Shown here: one piece after another, positions 27,731-36,644 of the stretch
Layout of the letters: each line of letters starts with the position of its first letter
How positions within the stretch are numbered: position 1 is the first letter of the stretch
Assembly (NCBI RefSeq): GCF_002258785.1
Contig: NZ_NOYI01000013.1
Coordinates: 310,001 to 374,000, forward strand
DNA from: Rhodococcus sp. 06-235-1A
Lineage (GTDB): Bacteria > Actinomycetota > Actinomycetes > Mycobacteriales > Mycobacteriaceae
Length of the DNA: 64,000 nt
Reading direction: 5' to 3'
Translations under genes and position numbers: made by a program
The notes under the pieces: model-generated
Database searches by the model: none
What the model was told of the DNA's origin: nothing
The model's input: the letters and a program-made list of their open reading frames with translations, nothing else

Positions 27731-28672
27731 TCAGCCCTGAAGACGACGAACCAACTCGGTACCGACGTCCGTGCCCGAACGCCATGCGCTTTCCACTCTG
27801 GGTGCTCCGGATGCACACCATTGATCGCCGGCGAACCCGACGAGTCTTCCGTCGTGCTGCTCGAGCGCACACGTGGAATCGTGCTGCGACGCAGGCTTTG
27901 CGAACGTCCATCGATGGGCGTGCGTCCAACTGGGTGCTGTAGTGACGACCGATAGTTCGCGCAATGCGTCGAGAACCGGGGCGATCGCGCCGTCGGGATC
28001 GTCGAGGTGCTGCTGCGCCCGCTCGGACGTGGTGTGCACGACGAGAACCGGAGCGCCATCGCCGCGTCGAGCACCGTCGTCGACGACGAACGCGATATCG
28101 GGATGATCGTTGACGAAGGCAGCGTCGCGGAACGGGACATCCAACCCGTCGAATCCGCACGCCACCGCAATGACCGGTTCGTATTCGACGGCGTCGGGTA
28201 CTGCGGTCAGTCGCGTCGCCTGCGGATCGGGCATTGCCACCACGACATGGCCGTCGGGAAGGTCGGTCAACTCGGAGGATCCTTCGATGTGGAAGTCTCC
28301 CAGCAAGTCTCGTACCAGAGAACGAAGCCCGTTCGGGGTGGCCCACCGAACCGGGCCGGTGGTGGTGCACGGAACCGTCTCGGGCTTGAGAATGCCGAAC
28401 GTATTGGCCCACTGGCGCGCCAGGCCCCTCGACTCCCAGTCGGCTACCACCGTCGAGAAATCCTGATCCCGGACGGTGAAGTAGCCGGCACCCAGATCGA
28501 CGCGTCGTCCGTGAAGTTCGGGGGAGGACATTCGTCCGCCGGGGGCGCGTCCTCTGTCGACGATGCGAAACGGCACGGCTGCGTCGTGGAGAACCCGGGC
28601 ACAAGCCGCGCCGGCAATACCTGCACCGACAATGGTGACCGGACCGGTCGAGGAGCCCGCTTCGGAGTTCAT
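27731..28672 (-). CDS. FAD-dependent amine oxidase/renalase-like oxidoreductase
   Basis: The 313-residue protein starts with a Rossmann ADP-binding motif, VTIVGAGIAGAACARVLHDA, then RGRAPGGRMSS, the second flavin motif of amine-oxidase/renalase-like proteins. The C-terminal flavin segment GRLVGFAGDQWCASG follows. It likely binds FAD in the cytoplasm; the substrate is unknown. I chose ATG 28672 (MNSEAGSS) because it puts the Rossmann motif about ten residues from the start; the frame is open to 28738. The gene is divergent from the amino-acid permease. Confidence 0.8.
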   Translation of the reverse strand: MNSEAGSSTGPVTIVGAGIAGAACARVLHDAAVPFRIVDRGRAPGGRMSSPELHGRRVDLGAGYFTVRDQDFSTVVADWESRGLARQWANTFGILKPETVPCTTTGPVRWATPNGLRSLVRDLLGDFHIEGSSELTDLPDGHVVVAMPDPQATRLTAVPDAVEYEPVIAVACGFDGLDVPFRDAAFVNDHPDIAFVVDDGARRGDGAPVLVVHTTSERAQQHLDDPDGAIAPVLDALRELSVVTTAPSWTHAHRWTFAKPASQHDSTCALEQHDGRLVGFAGDQWCASGAPRVESAWRSGTDVGTELVRRLQG

Positions 28673-28776
28673 CGGTCCAGTATGCCGGGATTCGCTCGAA
28701 AATCTCTGTACCATCGGTCGTCTGGACATTTCGGTCACTCACTGCGACCACGCCCAGTCTGTGTTGGACTACAGGG

Positions 28777-30186
28777 ATGTCAATAACGGACAAGCCGGAA
28801 ACCGGCGAGCAAGGACTCGGCACCAGCCTCAAGCCTCGGCACGTGACGATGATTTCGATCGCCGGAGTGATCGGTGCCGGATTGTTCGTCGGCTCCGCCA
28901 ACGCCATCGCAACCGCAGGACCTGCGGTGCTGTTGGCCTATTTCTTCGCCGGACTCCTGGTGATCCTGGTGATGCGCATGCTCGGGGAAATGGCCACCGC
29001 CAACCCCGACACCGGTTCGTTCTCCACGTATGCCACACGCGCACTGGGACATTGGGCCGGCTTTTCCGTCGGCTGGCTGTACTGGTGGTTCTGGGTATTG
29101 GTGATCCCGGTCGAGGCGACAGCCGCAGCCGCCATTCTGACCAACTGGCTGGGCGGTGCGCAATGGATGTGGGCTCTGATCATCGTCGTCGCGCTCACCG
29201 CCACCAACCTGATCAGCGTCGGCAACTACGGTGAATTCGAGTTCTGGTTCGCGCTGGTGAAAGTGGTGGCCATCATCGCCTTCATCGCCCTCGGCATCGC
29301 AGCCATTCTGGGGTGGTTGCCGGACTCGGAAGTCAGCGGCGTGGACCAGCTTTGGGCCTCGGGCGGCTTCATGCCGCTCGGCTTCGGAGCAGTGATCGCG
29401 GCCATGCTGACGACGATGTTCTCGTTCATGGGATCGGAAATCGTCACCATCGCCGCGGCCGAATCGAAGGACCCCGCCAAGGGAATCACCCGCGCGACGA
29501 ACTCGGTGATCTGGCGAATCTCGATCTTCTACTTCGGGTCGATCTTCATCATCGTTGCGTTGGTGCCCTGGAACGAACTGGATCCAGCAACCGGCTCGTA
29601 CCAGTACGTGCTGTCCAAAATGGGAATCCCGCACGCGGAGACCATCATGGACATCGTCATTCTCACGGCCGTCGCGTCGTGCCTGAATTCAGCGCTCTAT
29701 ACGGCGTCGCGCATGCTGTATTCGCTCGGTGATCGAGGTGACGCACCCAAGGCCGTCAAGAAGATCACGTCCAACGGAGTGCCGTGGATCGCCGTGATCG
29801 CATCGATGGTGCTCGGCTTCCTCGCCGTCGTCGGCAACTACATCCTGCCCGAGAAGCTCTTCACCTACCTGCTGGCAACCACCGGTGCCGTGGCGCTGTT
29901 CGTCTACCTCGCCATCGCCAGCAGTCAACTTGTTCTGCGACGTCAACTGGACCGCGACGGCGAACGCCCCGCCGTCCTGATGTGGCTGTACCCGTGGCTT
30001 ACTTACCTGGCCATCGGATTCATCGTCTTCGTCCTGGTGATGATGGTGGTGCGGCCGGAGCAGCGTTCTTCGATCCTGCTGTCGGCCGTGCTTGCAGCAG
30101 TGACGGTGATCGGTGGAGTCCTCGTTCAACGCCGAAACACGCGGCGCGACACTGTGGCCGCCCGCGTGCCCGGTGACTCGGCCTAG
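28777..30186 (+). CDS. Amino-acid permease of the APC superfamily (GabP/AnsP-like)
   Basis: The 469-residue transporter has about 12 membrane helices. The first helix carries ISIAGVIGAGLFVGSANAIA, the GxGIGxGLF-type substrate/Na+ backbone-binding signature. EIVTIAAAESKDPAKGITRA and the Leu-rich ends match the amino acid transporter family of GABA, proline and asparagine carriers. It is expected to import an amino acid with protons. The substrate cannot be set from sequence. It overlaps the convergent alcohol dehydrogenase gene at the stop codons. Confidence 0.88.
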   Translation: MSITDKPETGEQGLGTSLKPRHVTMISIAGVIGAGLFVGSANAIATAGPAVLLAYFFAGLLVILVMRMLGEMATANPDTGSFSTYATRALGHWAGFSVGWLYWWFWVLVIPVEATAAAAILTNWLGGAQWMWALIIVVALTATNLISVGNYGEFEFWFALVKVVAIIAFIALGIAAILGWLPDSEVSGVDQLWASGGFMPLGFGAVIAAMLTTMFSFMGSEIVTIAAAESKDPAKGITRATNSVIWRISIFYFGSIFIIVALVPWNELDPATGSYQYVLSKMGIPHAETIMDIVILTAVASCLNSALYTASRMLYSLGDRGDAPKAVKKITSNGVPWIAVIASMVLGFLAVVGNYILPEKLFTYLLATTGAVALFVYLAIASSQLVLRRQLDRDGERPAVLMWLYPWLTYLAIGFIVFVLVMMVVRPEQRSSILLSAVLAAVTVIGGVLVQRRNTRRDTVAARVPGDSA

Positions 30187-31349
30187 ATCCCGGCGTACAC
30201 CTGCCGGTACAGGTCGACGATCTGCTCGGCAGTGGGCACAACCGGATTGTTGCCGGGGCTACCCGAGGCGAGAGCCTGCTCGGCCATCAACGGCAACAGG
30301 TCTTCCCACTTCGCCTTGTCGATACCGAACGTCTCCGGCGTCGGAACCTCGACCTCACGGCACAGTGTGACGATCGCGTCCTGCAACTTGCCACCGGCAA
30401 CCTGATCCGAATCGCCTTCCGACGCCGCTCCGAGCGCACGAGCGCAATCGGCGTAGCGGGCCTGTGCCCCGGCGATCGAGAATGCGGTGACGGCAGGCAG
30501 CAGCATCGCGTTGGACAGCCCGTGTGCCACATGGAAATGCGCACCGATGGGACGACTCATCCCGTGCACCAGACAGACACTCGCGTTGGAGAATGCCATG
30601 CCGGCCTGCGTCGAGGCATGCATCATCGCCTCACGCGCCTGCCGGTCGTCGCCGTCCCGGTACGCCCGCAGCAGCGACGTCCCGATCGTGCGAATCGCAC
30701 TGAGCGCCAAACCGTTGGAGATGGGGTTGGCCTTCTTGCTGACGTACGCCTCGATGGCATGCGTCAGTGCGTCGACCCCGGTATCGGCCGTCAGACGTGC
30801 GGGCATCGACATCGTCAACTCGAAGTCGATGATCGATGCGATCGGGAGAAAGGACAGGCCGGGGCACAGCATTTTCTCGTCAGAGGCGACATCGGTGATG
30901 ATGGTGAACTGGGTTGCCTCCGAACCACTTCCGGCCGTGGTGGGAATGGCGATGATCGGCAGGGCCGGTCCGGTCGACAGCACAGGAGCCTTGAAGTCCC
31001 GCATCGTGCCGCCCTGCACCGCGAGAATGGCCAGCGCCTTGGCGGTGTCCATGGGACTTCCCCCACCGAACCCGATGATCGAATCGGCCGAATGCTGCTG
31101 CACCGCATCGAGACCGGCGACCAACGAATCGGTGGTCGGATCCGGCACTGTGCCCGAGAACAGCGCGGGTGTCTTTCCGGCGTCGGTCATGATCTTCATC
31201 AAGCGATCCGCCGATCCGTTTCCGGCCATGAATGCATCGGTGACGAGCAGCGGGCGCGAGACATTCAGGTCGGTCAGTACCGTCCCCAGCTCGTCGACTG
31301 CGCCGCCGCCCAGCTTGAGGAACCGAGGAAACGAAATATTGGCAACCAT
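30183..31349 (-). CDS. Iron-containing (group III) alcohol dehydrogenase
   Basis: The 388-residue NAD-dependent enzyme has the GGGSPMDTAKALA dinucleotide loop and PTTAGSGSEAT. The metal site is formed by Asp in DTGVDALTHAIEAY and by histidines in HGMSRPIGAHFHVAHG. It oxidises or reduces short alcohols and aldehydes; 3-hydroxy acids are also possible substrates. It lies downstream of mmsA on the same strand, separated by 89 bp that contain a long perfect hairpin. Co-regulation with mmsA suggests a role in the same carbon pathway, perhaps a 3-hydroxy-acid or 1,3-diol route, but that is inference. Confidence 0.88.
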   Translation of the reverse strand: MVANISFPRFLKLGGGAVDELGTVLTDLNVSRPLLVTDAFMAGNGSADRLMKIMTDAGKTPALFSGTVPDPTTDSLVAGLDAVQQHSADSIIGFGGGSPMDTAKALAILAVQGGTMRDFKAPVLSTGPALPIIAIPTTAGSGSEATQFTIITDVASDEKMLCPGLSFLPIASIIDFELTMSMPARLTADTGVDALTHAIEAYVSKKANPISNGLALSAIRTIGTSLLRAYRDGDDRQAREAMMHASTQAGMAFSNASVCLVHGMSRPIGAHFHVAHGLSNAMLLPAVTAFSIAGAQARYADCARALGAASEGDSDQVAGGKLQDAIVTLCREVEVPTPETFGIDKAKWEDLLPLMAEQALASGSPGNNPVVPTAEQIVDLYRQVYAGI

Positions 31350-31374
31350 GGTGTGCTCCTTCGCGGGGTGACCA

Positions 31375-31416
31375 TGTGCGCGGAACTTCGTAACCTGCTA
31401 CGAAGTTCCGTGCACA
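31375..31416 (-). promoter_or_regulatory. 42-bp near-perfect inverted repeat between mmsA and the alcohol dehydrogenase gene
   Basis: CGGAACTTCGTA (31381-31392) pairs perfectly with TACGAAGTTCCG (31399-31410) across a 6-nt loop. A further TGTGC/GCACA extends the stem to 18 bp with a single G-T pair. There is no U-tract on the minus strand. It could be an operator, an mRNA processing element or a repeat element. Confidence 0.75.
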
Positions 31417-31438
31417 TGCGTTAGCTCTTTTTCGGGGC

Positions 31439-32932
31439 TCAGCTGTTTTCGGGGAATCCGAGGTTGATGCCGCCGTGGCTGGGGTCGAGCCAGCGGCTGG
31501 TGACGGCCTTTCCTCGGGTGAAGAAGTGCACTCCTTCGGTGCCGTGGGCGTGGCTGTCGCCGAAGAGGGAGTTCTTCCAACCACCGAAGCTGTAGTAGGC
31601 CATGGGAACCGGGATCGGCACGTTGATGCCGACCATGCCGACCTCCACCTCGTTCTGGAAGCGTCGTGCCGCGCCGCCGTCGTTGGTGAAGATGGCGGTG
31701 CCGTTGCCGTAGGGATTGTCGTTGATCAGCTGCAGCGCGTCGTCGTAGGTGTCGACGCGGACGACCGAGAGAACCGGTCCGAAGATCTCGTCGGTGTAGA
31801 CGCTCATCTCGGGGGTGACGTTGTCGATCAGGGTGGGGCCGAGCCAGAATCCGTTGTCGGCACCGTCGGGATGTACGGTGCGTCCGTCGACGACGAGGGT
31901 GGCTCCGGCGGCTTCGCCTGCATCGACGTAGGAGGCGACCTTGTCTCGGTGTGCCTTGGTGACGAGTGGTCCCATGTCTGCGCCGCGGGTGCCGTCGCCG
32001 GTGACCAGCGGCGTGGTGCGTTCGGCGATCTTGGCCACGAGTTCGTCGGCGATGTTTCCCACGGCCACGAGGGCGGAGATGGCCATGCATCGTTCGCCTG
32101 CGGAGCCGAAGCCGGCGTTGACCATGGCGTCGGCGGCGAGGTCGAGATCTGCATCGGGGAGGACGACAGCGTGGTTCTTGGCACCGCCGAGGGCTTGGAC
32201 GCGCTTTCCGTGGGCGGTGCCGGTGGAGTACACGTACTGCGCGATGGGGGTGGAGCCGACGAAGGAGATCGATTTGATCTTCTTGTTCTCGAGGAGTTCG
32301 TCGACGGCCACCTTGTCGCCCTGCAGGACGTTGAAGACGCCGTCGGGCAGGCCGGCTTCGGCCCACAGCTTTGCCAGCCAGATGCTGGCGCTCGGATCCT
32401 TCTCGGACGGCTTGAGGACCACGGTGTTACCGGCCGCGATGGCGATGGGGAAGAACCACATCGGGACCATGGCGGGAAAGTTGAAGGGGGAGATGATGCC
32501 GACGGGTCCGAGTGGCTGACGGATGGAGTAGACGTCGACGCCGGTCGACGCGTTCTCGGTGTATCCACCCTTGAGCAGATGCGCCATGCCGCACGCGAAT
32601 TCGACAACTTCTTGGCCGCGCGAGATCTCACCGAGGGCGTCGGAGAGAACCTTGCCGTGCTCGGCGGTGATGATCTCGGCGAGCTCGTTCTTCTTGGCGT
32701 TCAACAGCTCTCTGAAGGAGAACAGGATGGAGGTTCGTTTGGCGAGAGAGGTGTCGCGCCACGCCGGGAATGCGGCTGCGGCGGCGTCGATGACCGCGCG
32801 TGCATCGCCGGTGTCTGCCAGGGCAAGCGTGCCCGTGACCTCGCCGGTTGCGGGGTTGGTGACGGGGGAAGTCCGGTCGGACTTGCCGGAGTAGGTCTTG
32901 CCATCGATCCAGTGCGCAATGACGTCGGTCAA
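31439..32932 (-). CDS. mmsA: CoA-acylating methylmalonate-semialdehyde dehydrogenase
   Basis: The 497-residue aldehyde dehydrogenase matches MmsA, which converts (methyl)malonate semialdehyde to propionyl- or acetyl-CoA in valine, beta-alanine and inositol catabolism. The catalytic Cys is in AGERCMAISALV. The early WIDGKTYSGKS, ISPFNFPAMVPMWFFPIA and terminal SLFGDSHAHGTEGVHFFTRG are MmsA hallmarks that differ from ordinary aldehyde dehydrogenases. The start ATG lies opposite the LysR gene across 112 bp with two inverted repeats, so it is probably its target. Confidence 0.93.
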   Translation of the reverse strand: MTDVIAHWIDGKTYSGKSDRTSPVTNPATGEVTGTLALADTGDARAVIDAAAAAFPAWRDTSLAKRTSILFSFRELLNAKKNELAEIITAEHGKVLSDALGEISRGQEVVEFACGMAHLLKGGYTENASTGVDVYSIRQPLGPVGIISPFNFPAMVPMWFFPIAIAAGNTVVLKPSEKDPSASIWLAKLWAEAGLPDGVFNVLQGDKVAVDELLENKKIKSISFVGSTPIAQYVYSTGTAHGKRVQALGGAKNHAVVLPDADLDLAADAMVNAGFGSAGERCMAISALVAVGNIADELVAKIAERTTPLVTGDGTRGADMGPLVTKAHRDKVASYVDAGEAAGATLVVDGRTVHPDGADNGFWLGPTLIDNVTPEMSVYTDEIFGPVLSVVRVDTYDDALQLINDNPYGNGTAIFTNDGGAARRFQNEVEVGMVGINVPIPVPMAYYSFGGWKNSLFGDSHAHGTEGVHFFTRGKAVTSRWLDPSHGGINLGFPENS

Positions 32933-32946
32933 CGTTCTGTTCCTTC

Positions 32947-33025
32947 CATCGGTGTGTCTCGAGTCTCACTGGTACCGATGCACATGTCAAAGGCCAATTT
33001 CGCAGATTGCCGTGCAGAAATGCAC
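32947..33025. promoter_or_regulatory. Inverted repeats in the mmsA/lysR intergenic region
   Basis: CATCGGT (32947-32953) and ACCGATG (32974-32980) form a wide inverted repeat. GTGCA (33012-33016) and TGCAC (33021-33025) form a tight palindrome close to the lysR start. This arrangement fits a LysR recognition and activation site for divergent control. Confidence 0.5.
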
Positions 33026-33044
33026 AGGGGGATAGGCTGGGCGA

Positions 33045-33938
33045 GTGTTCAATCCAGACCACCTCCGCTACTTCCTCGAAGTGTCGAGAACGGGACGGTT
33101 GACCGACGCGTCTCGGACGCTCGGTGTGGACCACACCACCGTCGGCCGCCGCATAACAGCGCTCGAAAAGTCGGCCGGGCAACGACTTTTCGACAGAACC
33201 CCGGCGGGTTGGCGACTGACCGAGGCGGGGCGTCGACTCGTCGGATACGCCGAAACCGTGGAGTCGACGCTGATCGCGGCGTTCGAGGATCAGACGTCCG
33301 ACACCGGATCGCTGCGCGGCACAGTTCGTATCGCGGCCCCGGACGGATTCGGGGCATTCGTCCTGACACCGAAACTCGGCGTGCTCAGAGACAAACACCC
33401 CGATCTCGACATCGAATTGGTCACCGCCACCGAGCACAACTCGTTGGCCACCAGGGAATTCGACATAGCGATCACGTTGGAACGACCGTCGCCGAGATTC
33501 GTGGAGACCCGCAGGCTGGCGACGTACTCACTCGAGCTCTACGCCACCGCAACGTATCTCGCCGCCATGTCGCCGATCCGTACCGTCGACGATCTCCGGG
33601 GCCACACGCTGATCTCGTACGTCGATGCTCTACTCGATGTCGCGCCGCTGCGAATACTCGACGCGATCGTGCCGGAGGGTCGTGCGCAGATTCAGACCAA
33701 CAACATCACCGGACAGTGGATCGCGGCGAGATCCGGTGTGGGAATTGCGCCGTTGCCCAGCTACATCGGCGAGCCAGACGACGCCCTCATGTCGGTGTTG
33801 CCCGGCCTCGTCTCGGTCAAGAGGACGTATTGGACGGTGGTACCGCGAGAGCTGACCGGTCTGGCGCGGGTGAAGGCCGTCGACGAATTCCTTCGTTCGG
33901 TGGTGACCGACGAGCAGCATCTCTTTCCTGTGCCGTAG
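33045..33938 (+). CDS. LysR-family transcriptional regulator, probable regulator of mmsA
   Basis: The 297-residue protein has the N-terminal winged helix-turn-helix (HLRYFLEVSRTGRLTDASRT, then VDHTTVGRRITALEKSAG) and the two-lobed periplasmic-binding-like effector domain of LysR proteins. Start is GTG at 33045. It is divergent from mmsA, the classical arrangement in which a LysR protein activates its neighbour and represses itself. The inducer may be a semialdehyde or acyl intermediate; this is inference. Confidence 0.88.
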   Translation: MFNPDHLRYFLEVSRTGRLTDASRTLGVDHTTVGRRITALEKSAGQRLFDRTPAGWRLTEAGRRLVGYAETVESTLIAAFEDQTSDTGSLRGTVRIAAPDGFGAFVLTPKLGVLRDKHPDLDIELVTATEHNSLATREFDIAITLERPSPRFVETRRLATYSLELYATATYLAAMSPIRTVDDLRGHTLISYVDALLDVAPLRILDAIVPEGRAQIQTNNITGQWIAARSGVGIAPLPSYIGEPDDALMSVLPGLVSVKRTYWTVVPRELTGLARVKAVDEFLRSVVTDEQHLFPVP

Positions 33939-34132
33939 TAACTACGGGAGAAGTGCACAGCGCGAGATGGCCGGTGGCCGTTCGATTTTGGACGTTCGGA
34001 TGAGACCGTCGTCTCGTGACGACCGACACACGTGACGGGGGCCTCAAACGAGTAGGAATTGGCCTACTGGCGGGTAACAATCGTGTACAGCCAAGTCCGC
34101 ACTGCGGATCCGCACCAGATTCTGGGGGAATC

Positions 34133-34258
34133 ATGACAATGTTCGTAATGGCAGCCGTCGGCTTCGTAGGAATGGCAATCGCGCTGCTCAACGACGGAAG
34201 CGACATCGACTTCCGCAACCGACAACTGGCAAGCGCGTACCGCCACCGCTGGGCCTGA
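34133..34258 (+). CDS. 41-residue small membrane protein
   Basis: The ATG at 34133 is preceded by GGGGGAA. The product begins with a hydrophobic helix (MFVMAAVGFVGMAIALL) followed by a polar, Arg-rich tail ending in HRWA. Composition and ribosome site support translation. No family is recognised. The 194 bp upstream are gene-free and include a small palindrome (TCCGCACTGCGGA near 34097). cobD begins 46 bp downstream. Confidence 0.55.
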   Translation: MTMFVMAAVGFVGMAIALLNDGSDIDFRNRQLASAYRHRWA

Positions 34259-34304
34259 CACACCGGGTTTCGGCACCGGATACGCAGTTGGCAAGATTCG
34301 AGGG

Positions 34305-35273
34305 ATGTGGACACACCCCCGAGCGATCGGCTTACTGATCGGCTACGGCCTCGATCGATTGTTCGCAGACCCTCGGCGCTGGCATCCGGTCGCCGGCTTC
34401 GGTACGACAGCACTGCACGTCGAACGAGTTTCCTACCGTGACAGCAAAGTCTTCGGCGTCTTCCATGCTGTGACGCTGATCGGCTCGGTGGCCGCTCTTG
34501 GAATCGGGTCGAGCCACGTGGCCACTCGGCTGGGCGCACCTGCCGACACTGCTCTGGTCGCCGCCGCCACCTGGGCCGCTCTGGGGGGAACGTCGCTGTC
34601 CAGGGTGGGTGGGCAGATGGCTGATCGGCTCGACAGCGACGACCTGATGGCTGCACGCACACTGCTGCCGTCGCTGTGTGGGCGCGATCCGGAATCACTC
34701 GACTCCGACGGACTGGCGCGCGCCGCACTCGAATCCATCGCGGAGAACACGTCCGACGCCGCCGTGGGCGTTCTGGTGTGGGGAGCGTTGGCAGGGGTGC
34801 CGGGAATTCTGGCCTACCGCGCGAGCAACACGCTCGACGCAATGGTCGGGTACCGGTCTCCCAAATATCTGCGCTTCGGTTGGGCCGCAGCGCGAATAGA
34901 CGACGTGATGAACCTGGTGCCCGCCCGGGTGACCGGGCTGGCGACGGTCCTGACGGCACCTCTGGTGCACGGCTCTGCCGTTGGGGCAGCACACATGTGG
35001 CGTCGCGATGCGTCGAAGCACCCCAGCCCGAATGCAGGAGTTGCCGAGGCCTCGGCCGCAGGCGCGCTGGGCCTGCGGCTCGGAGGCAGAACGCAGTACC
35101 GACATGGCGTCGAGAACCGGCCGACCCTGGGCGACGGGCCCTCGCCCACGGCGCGCGACTTACGTCGTGCGGTCACGCTCTCGACTCGGGTGCAGGAACT
35201 GACGGCGCTCGCGTCAGCGATTCTTGCCGTAGCGATCGGCCAGGCGAGGGTCCGACGGCACCGTCGGGCGTGA
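34305..35273 (+). CDS. cobD: Adenosylcobinamide-phosphate synthase CobD/CbiB
   Basis: The 322-residue membrane protein attaches aminopropanol (phosphate) to adenosylcobyric acid in cobalamin synthesis. Signature segments are YGLDRLFADPRRWHPV, SIAENTSDAAVGVLVWGAL with RASNTLDAMVGY, and SPNAGVAEASAAGALGLRLGG. Several hydrophobic spans are visible. Its 3' end overlaps the SURF1 gene on the other strand by 60 bp. cobC and an alpha-ribazole-phosphatase-type gene lie within 7 kb, matching the mycobacterial arrangement. Confidence 0.92.
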   Translation: MWTHPRAIGLLIGYGLDRLFADPRRWHPVAGFGTTALHVERVSYRDSKVFGVFHAVTLIGSVAALGIGSSHVATRLGAPADTALVAAATWAALGGTSLSRVGGQMADRLDSDDLMAARTLLPSLCGRDPESLDSDGLARAALESIAENTSDAAVGVLVWGALAGVPGILAYRASNTLDAMVGYRSPKYLRFGWAAARIDDVMNLVPARVTGLATVLTAPLVHGSAVGAAHMWRRDASKHPSPNAGVAEASAAGALGLRLGGRTQYRHGVENRPTLGDGPSPTARDLRRAVTLSTRVQELTALASAILAVAIGQARVRRHRRA

Positions 35274-36152
35274 CGCAGCCCGCGCTCTGGCCCGCTTCTC
35301 GCGTCGCGTGGGAAGAGTGAACTCCTCCTCTTCCTGCTCGGAACCGGGTTGGACGTTCGGGAGGGACTGATCGTCGGGCATCGGTTCCGGCTCGCCGGAC
35401 ATGGCGTCGGCGAGTTCGGTGCGAGATGCGCGTCGTTCCCTGATCTCGGCGCGAACGAAGTACGCCAGACCCAGCGGTGCCATGATCCCGAACGCCAGCC
35501 ACTGCAGGCCGTAGGAGAGGTACGGCCCTGCATCGGTCTGGGGCAATTCGATCAGGCCCAGTCCGCCCGGCTGATCGTCGTCGAGCTGCAGGTACCCGTC
35601 GATCGCATCGACGCCGACCGCCGCGCCGATCTGTTCCGGGTTGATGTTGTAGACCTGCAGATGTCCGTCTTCCTCGATCGGCTCCCGTGAGGTGCCCTCG
35701 GCCTGGCGCACCCGTGCGTTGAGCGTGACCTGGCCGGTGGGTGCCGGCGCGAACTCGGGTGGTCTGGTGCCCTCCACAGGCAGTACGTACCCACGATTGA
35801 CCAGCACGGTGGGCCCGTCGTCGATCACGAACGGGGTGATGACCTCGTACGCGGGCTGCTCACGGATGCTCCGCAGCCGCACCAGGGCCTCGGAATCGGC
35901 GAGATAGGACCCGGTGGCGATGACTCGTCGCCATTCGTCGTCGGCCGGAAAGCCATTGGCGGTGAGGATGTCCGAGATCGGCACCGGATCTGCGTCGACC
36001 GACCGGGTGATCAGGTCGTTGCGTGCAGAGGTCGACGTGTTCTTACCCAGCTGCCACGGAGCGAGCACGCTGAAGCACAGAAATGCGAAGGCCAGCGCGA
36101 CGGCAGCCAGCACCAACCACTTCGGACGCAGCAAGAACCCTAACTTCTCCAC
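35214..36152 (-). CDS. SURF1 family cytochrome oxidase assembly protein
   Basis: The 312-residue protein has the SURF1 plan: one membrane helix at residues about 13-35 and a second at about 215-235 (WLAFGIMAPLGLAYFVRAE). Between them lies an extracytoplasmic domain with PWQLGKN and the motif VLVNRGYVLP. SURF1 helps insert haem a into the aa3 oxidase. The C-terminal ~75 residues are acidic, then Lys/Arg-rich, and are an actinobacterial extension. It is the last gene of the HAD-phosphatase-SURF1 operon, 18 bp after the phosphatase stop. Confidence 0.9.
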   Translation of the reverse strand: MEKLGFLLRPKWLVLAAVALAFAFLCFSVLAPWQLGKNTSTSARNDLITRSVDADPVPISDILTANGFPADDEWRRVIATGSYLADSEALVRLRSIREQPAYEVITPFVIDDGPTVLVNRGYVLPVEGTRPPEFAPAPTGQVTLNARVRQAEGTSREPIEEDGHLQVYNINPEQIGAAVGVDAIDGYLQLDDDQPGGLGLIELPQTDAGPYLSYGLQWLAFGIMAPLGLAYFVRAEIRERRASRTELADAMSGEPEPMPDDQSLPNVQPGSEQEEEEFTLPTRREKRARARAASRPTVPSDPRLADRYGKNR

Positions 36153-36170
36153 CCCACCACGGTAGCCGGA

Positions 36171-36644
36171 TCAGCCGGGAAGCCGGGACCGTGCCCAGTC
36201 CAACAGTCCGGGGACGGCACTTTCGATCTGCTCGCGCACCTCGGTGAACGCGGAATCGGACGAATAGTACGGATCGGCAACCGACGAATCGTCGGCATCG
36301 GGATCGAACGACCGCAATAGTGCTACCCGCTCGGCCGGCGCACCGAGCTGCAGCAGCGCCTTCGCATGACCGGAGTCGAGCGCGACGATCAGATCGGCCG
36401 CCAGGTGATCAGGTCCCACCTGCGCTGCCTCGTGCTCACCGTCGTAACCGTGGGCAACGAGCTCGGCGACGGTGCGGGGATCGGCACCGTCGCCCACATG
36501 CCAGCCGCCGGTTCCAGCACTCGACACCCGCACGGCATCGGCGAGACCGGCATCGCGCAGATGCGCCGCGAAGACCTTCTCGGCCATCGGCGATCGGCAG
36601 ATGTTTCCGGTGCAGACGAACGTCACGTGCAGTGGCTCGCTCAC
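36171..36644 (-). CDS. ptpA: Low-molecular-weight protein tyrosine phosphatase, PtpA-like
   Basis: The 157-residue enzyme has the P-loop VCTGNICRSPMAE near residues 10-22, with catalytic Cys and Arg, and the general-acid loop with DPYYSSDSAF near residue 125. It removes phosphate from tyrosine in proteins. In M. tuberculosis the equivalent gene Rv2234 encodes PtpA, secreted into macrophages and phosphorylated by PtkA. GTG at 36644 overlaps the stop of the upstream HAD gene by 4 bp, so the pair is translationally coupled. The frame extending to 36746 is antisense-like and rejected. Confidence 0.9.
   Translation of the reverse strand: MSEPLHVTFVCTGNICRSPMAEKVFAAHLRDAGLADAVRVSSAGTGGWHVGDGADPRTVAELVAHGYDGEHEAAQVGPDHLAADLIVALDSGHAKALLQLGAPAERVALLRSFDPDADDSSVADPYYSSDSAFTEVREQIESAVPGLLDWARSRLPG

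Noticed and set aside
27258..28907. A 549-codon minus-strand frame
   Set aside because: Only the last 142 codons resemble a protein. The upstream part is a wrong frame of the FAD oxidoreductase gene.
31475..34003. An 842-codon plus-strand frame
   Set aside because: It covers mmsA antisense and then a wrong frame of the LysR gene. Both real genes have full motifs.
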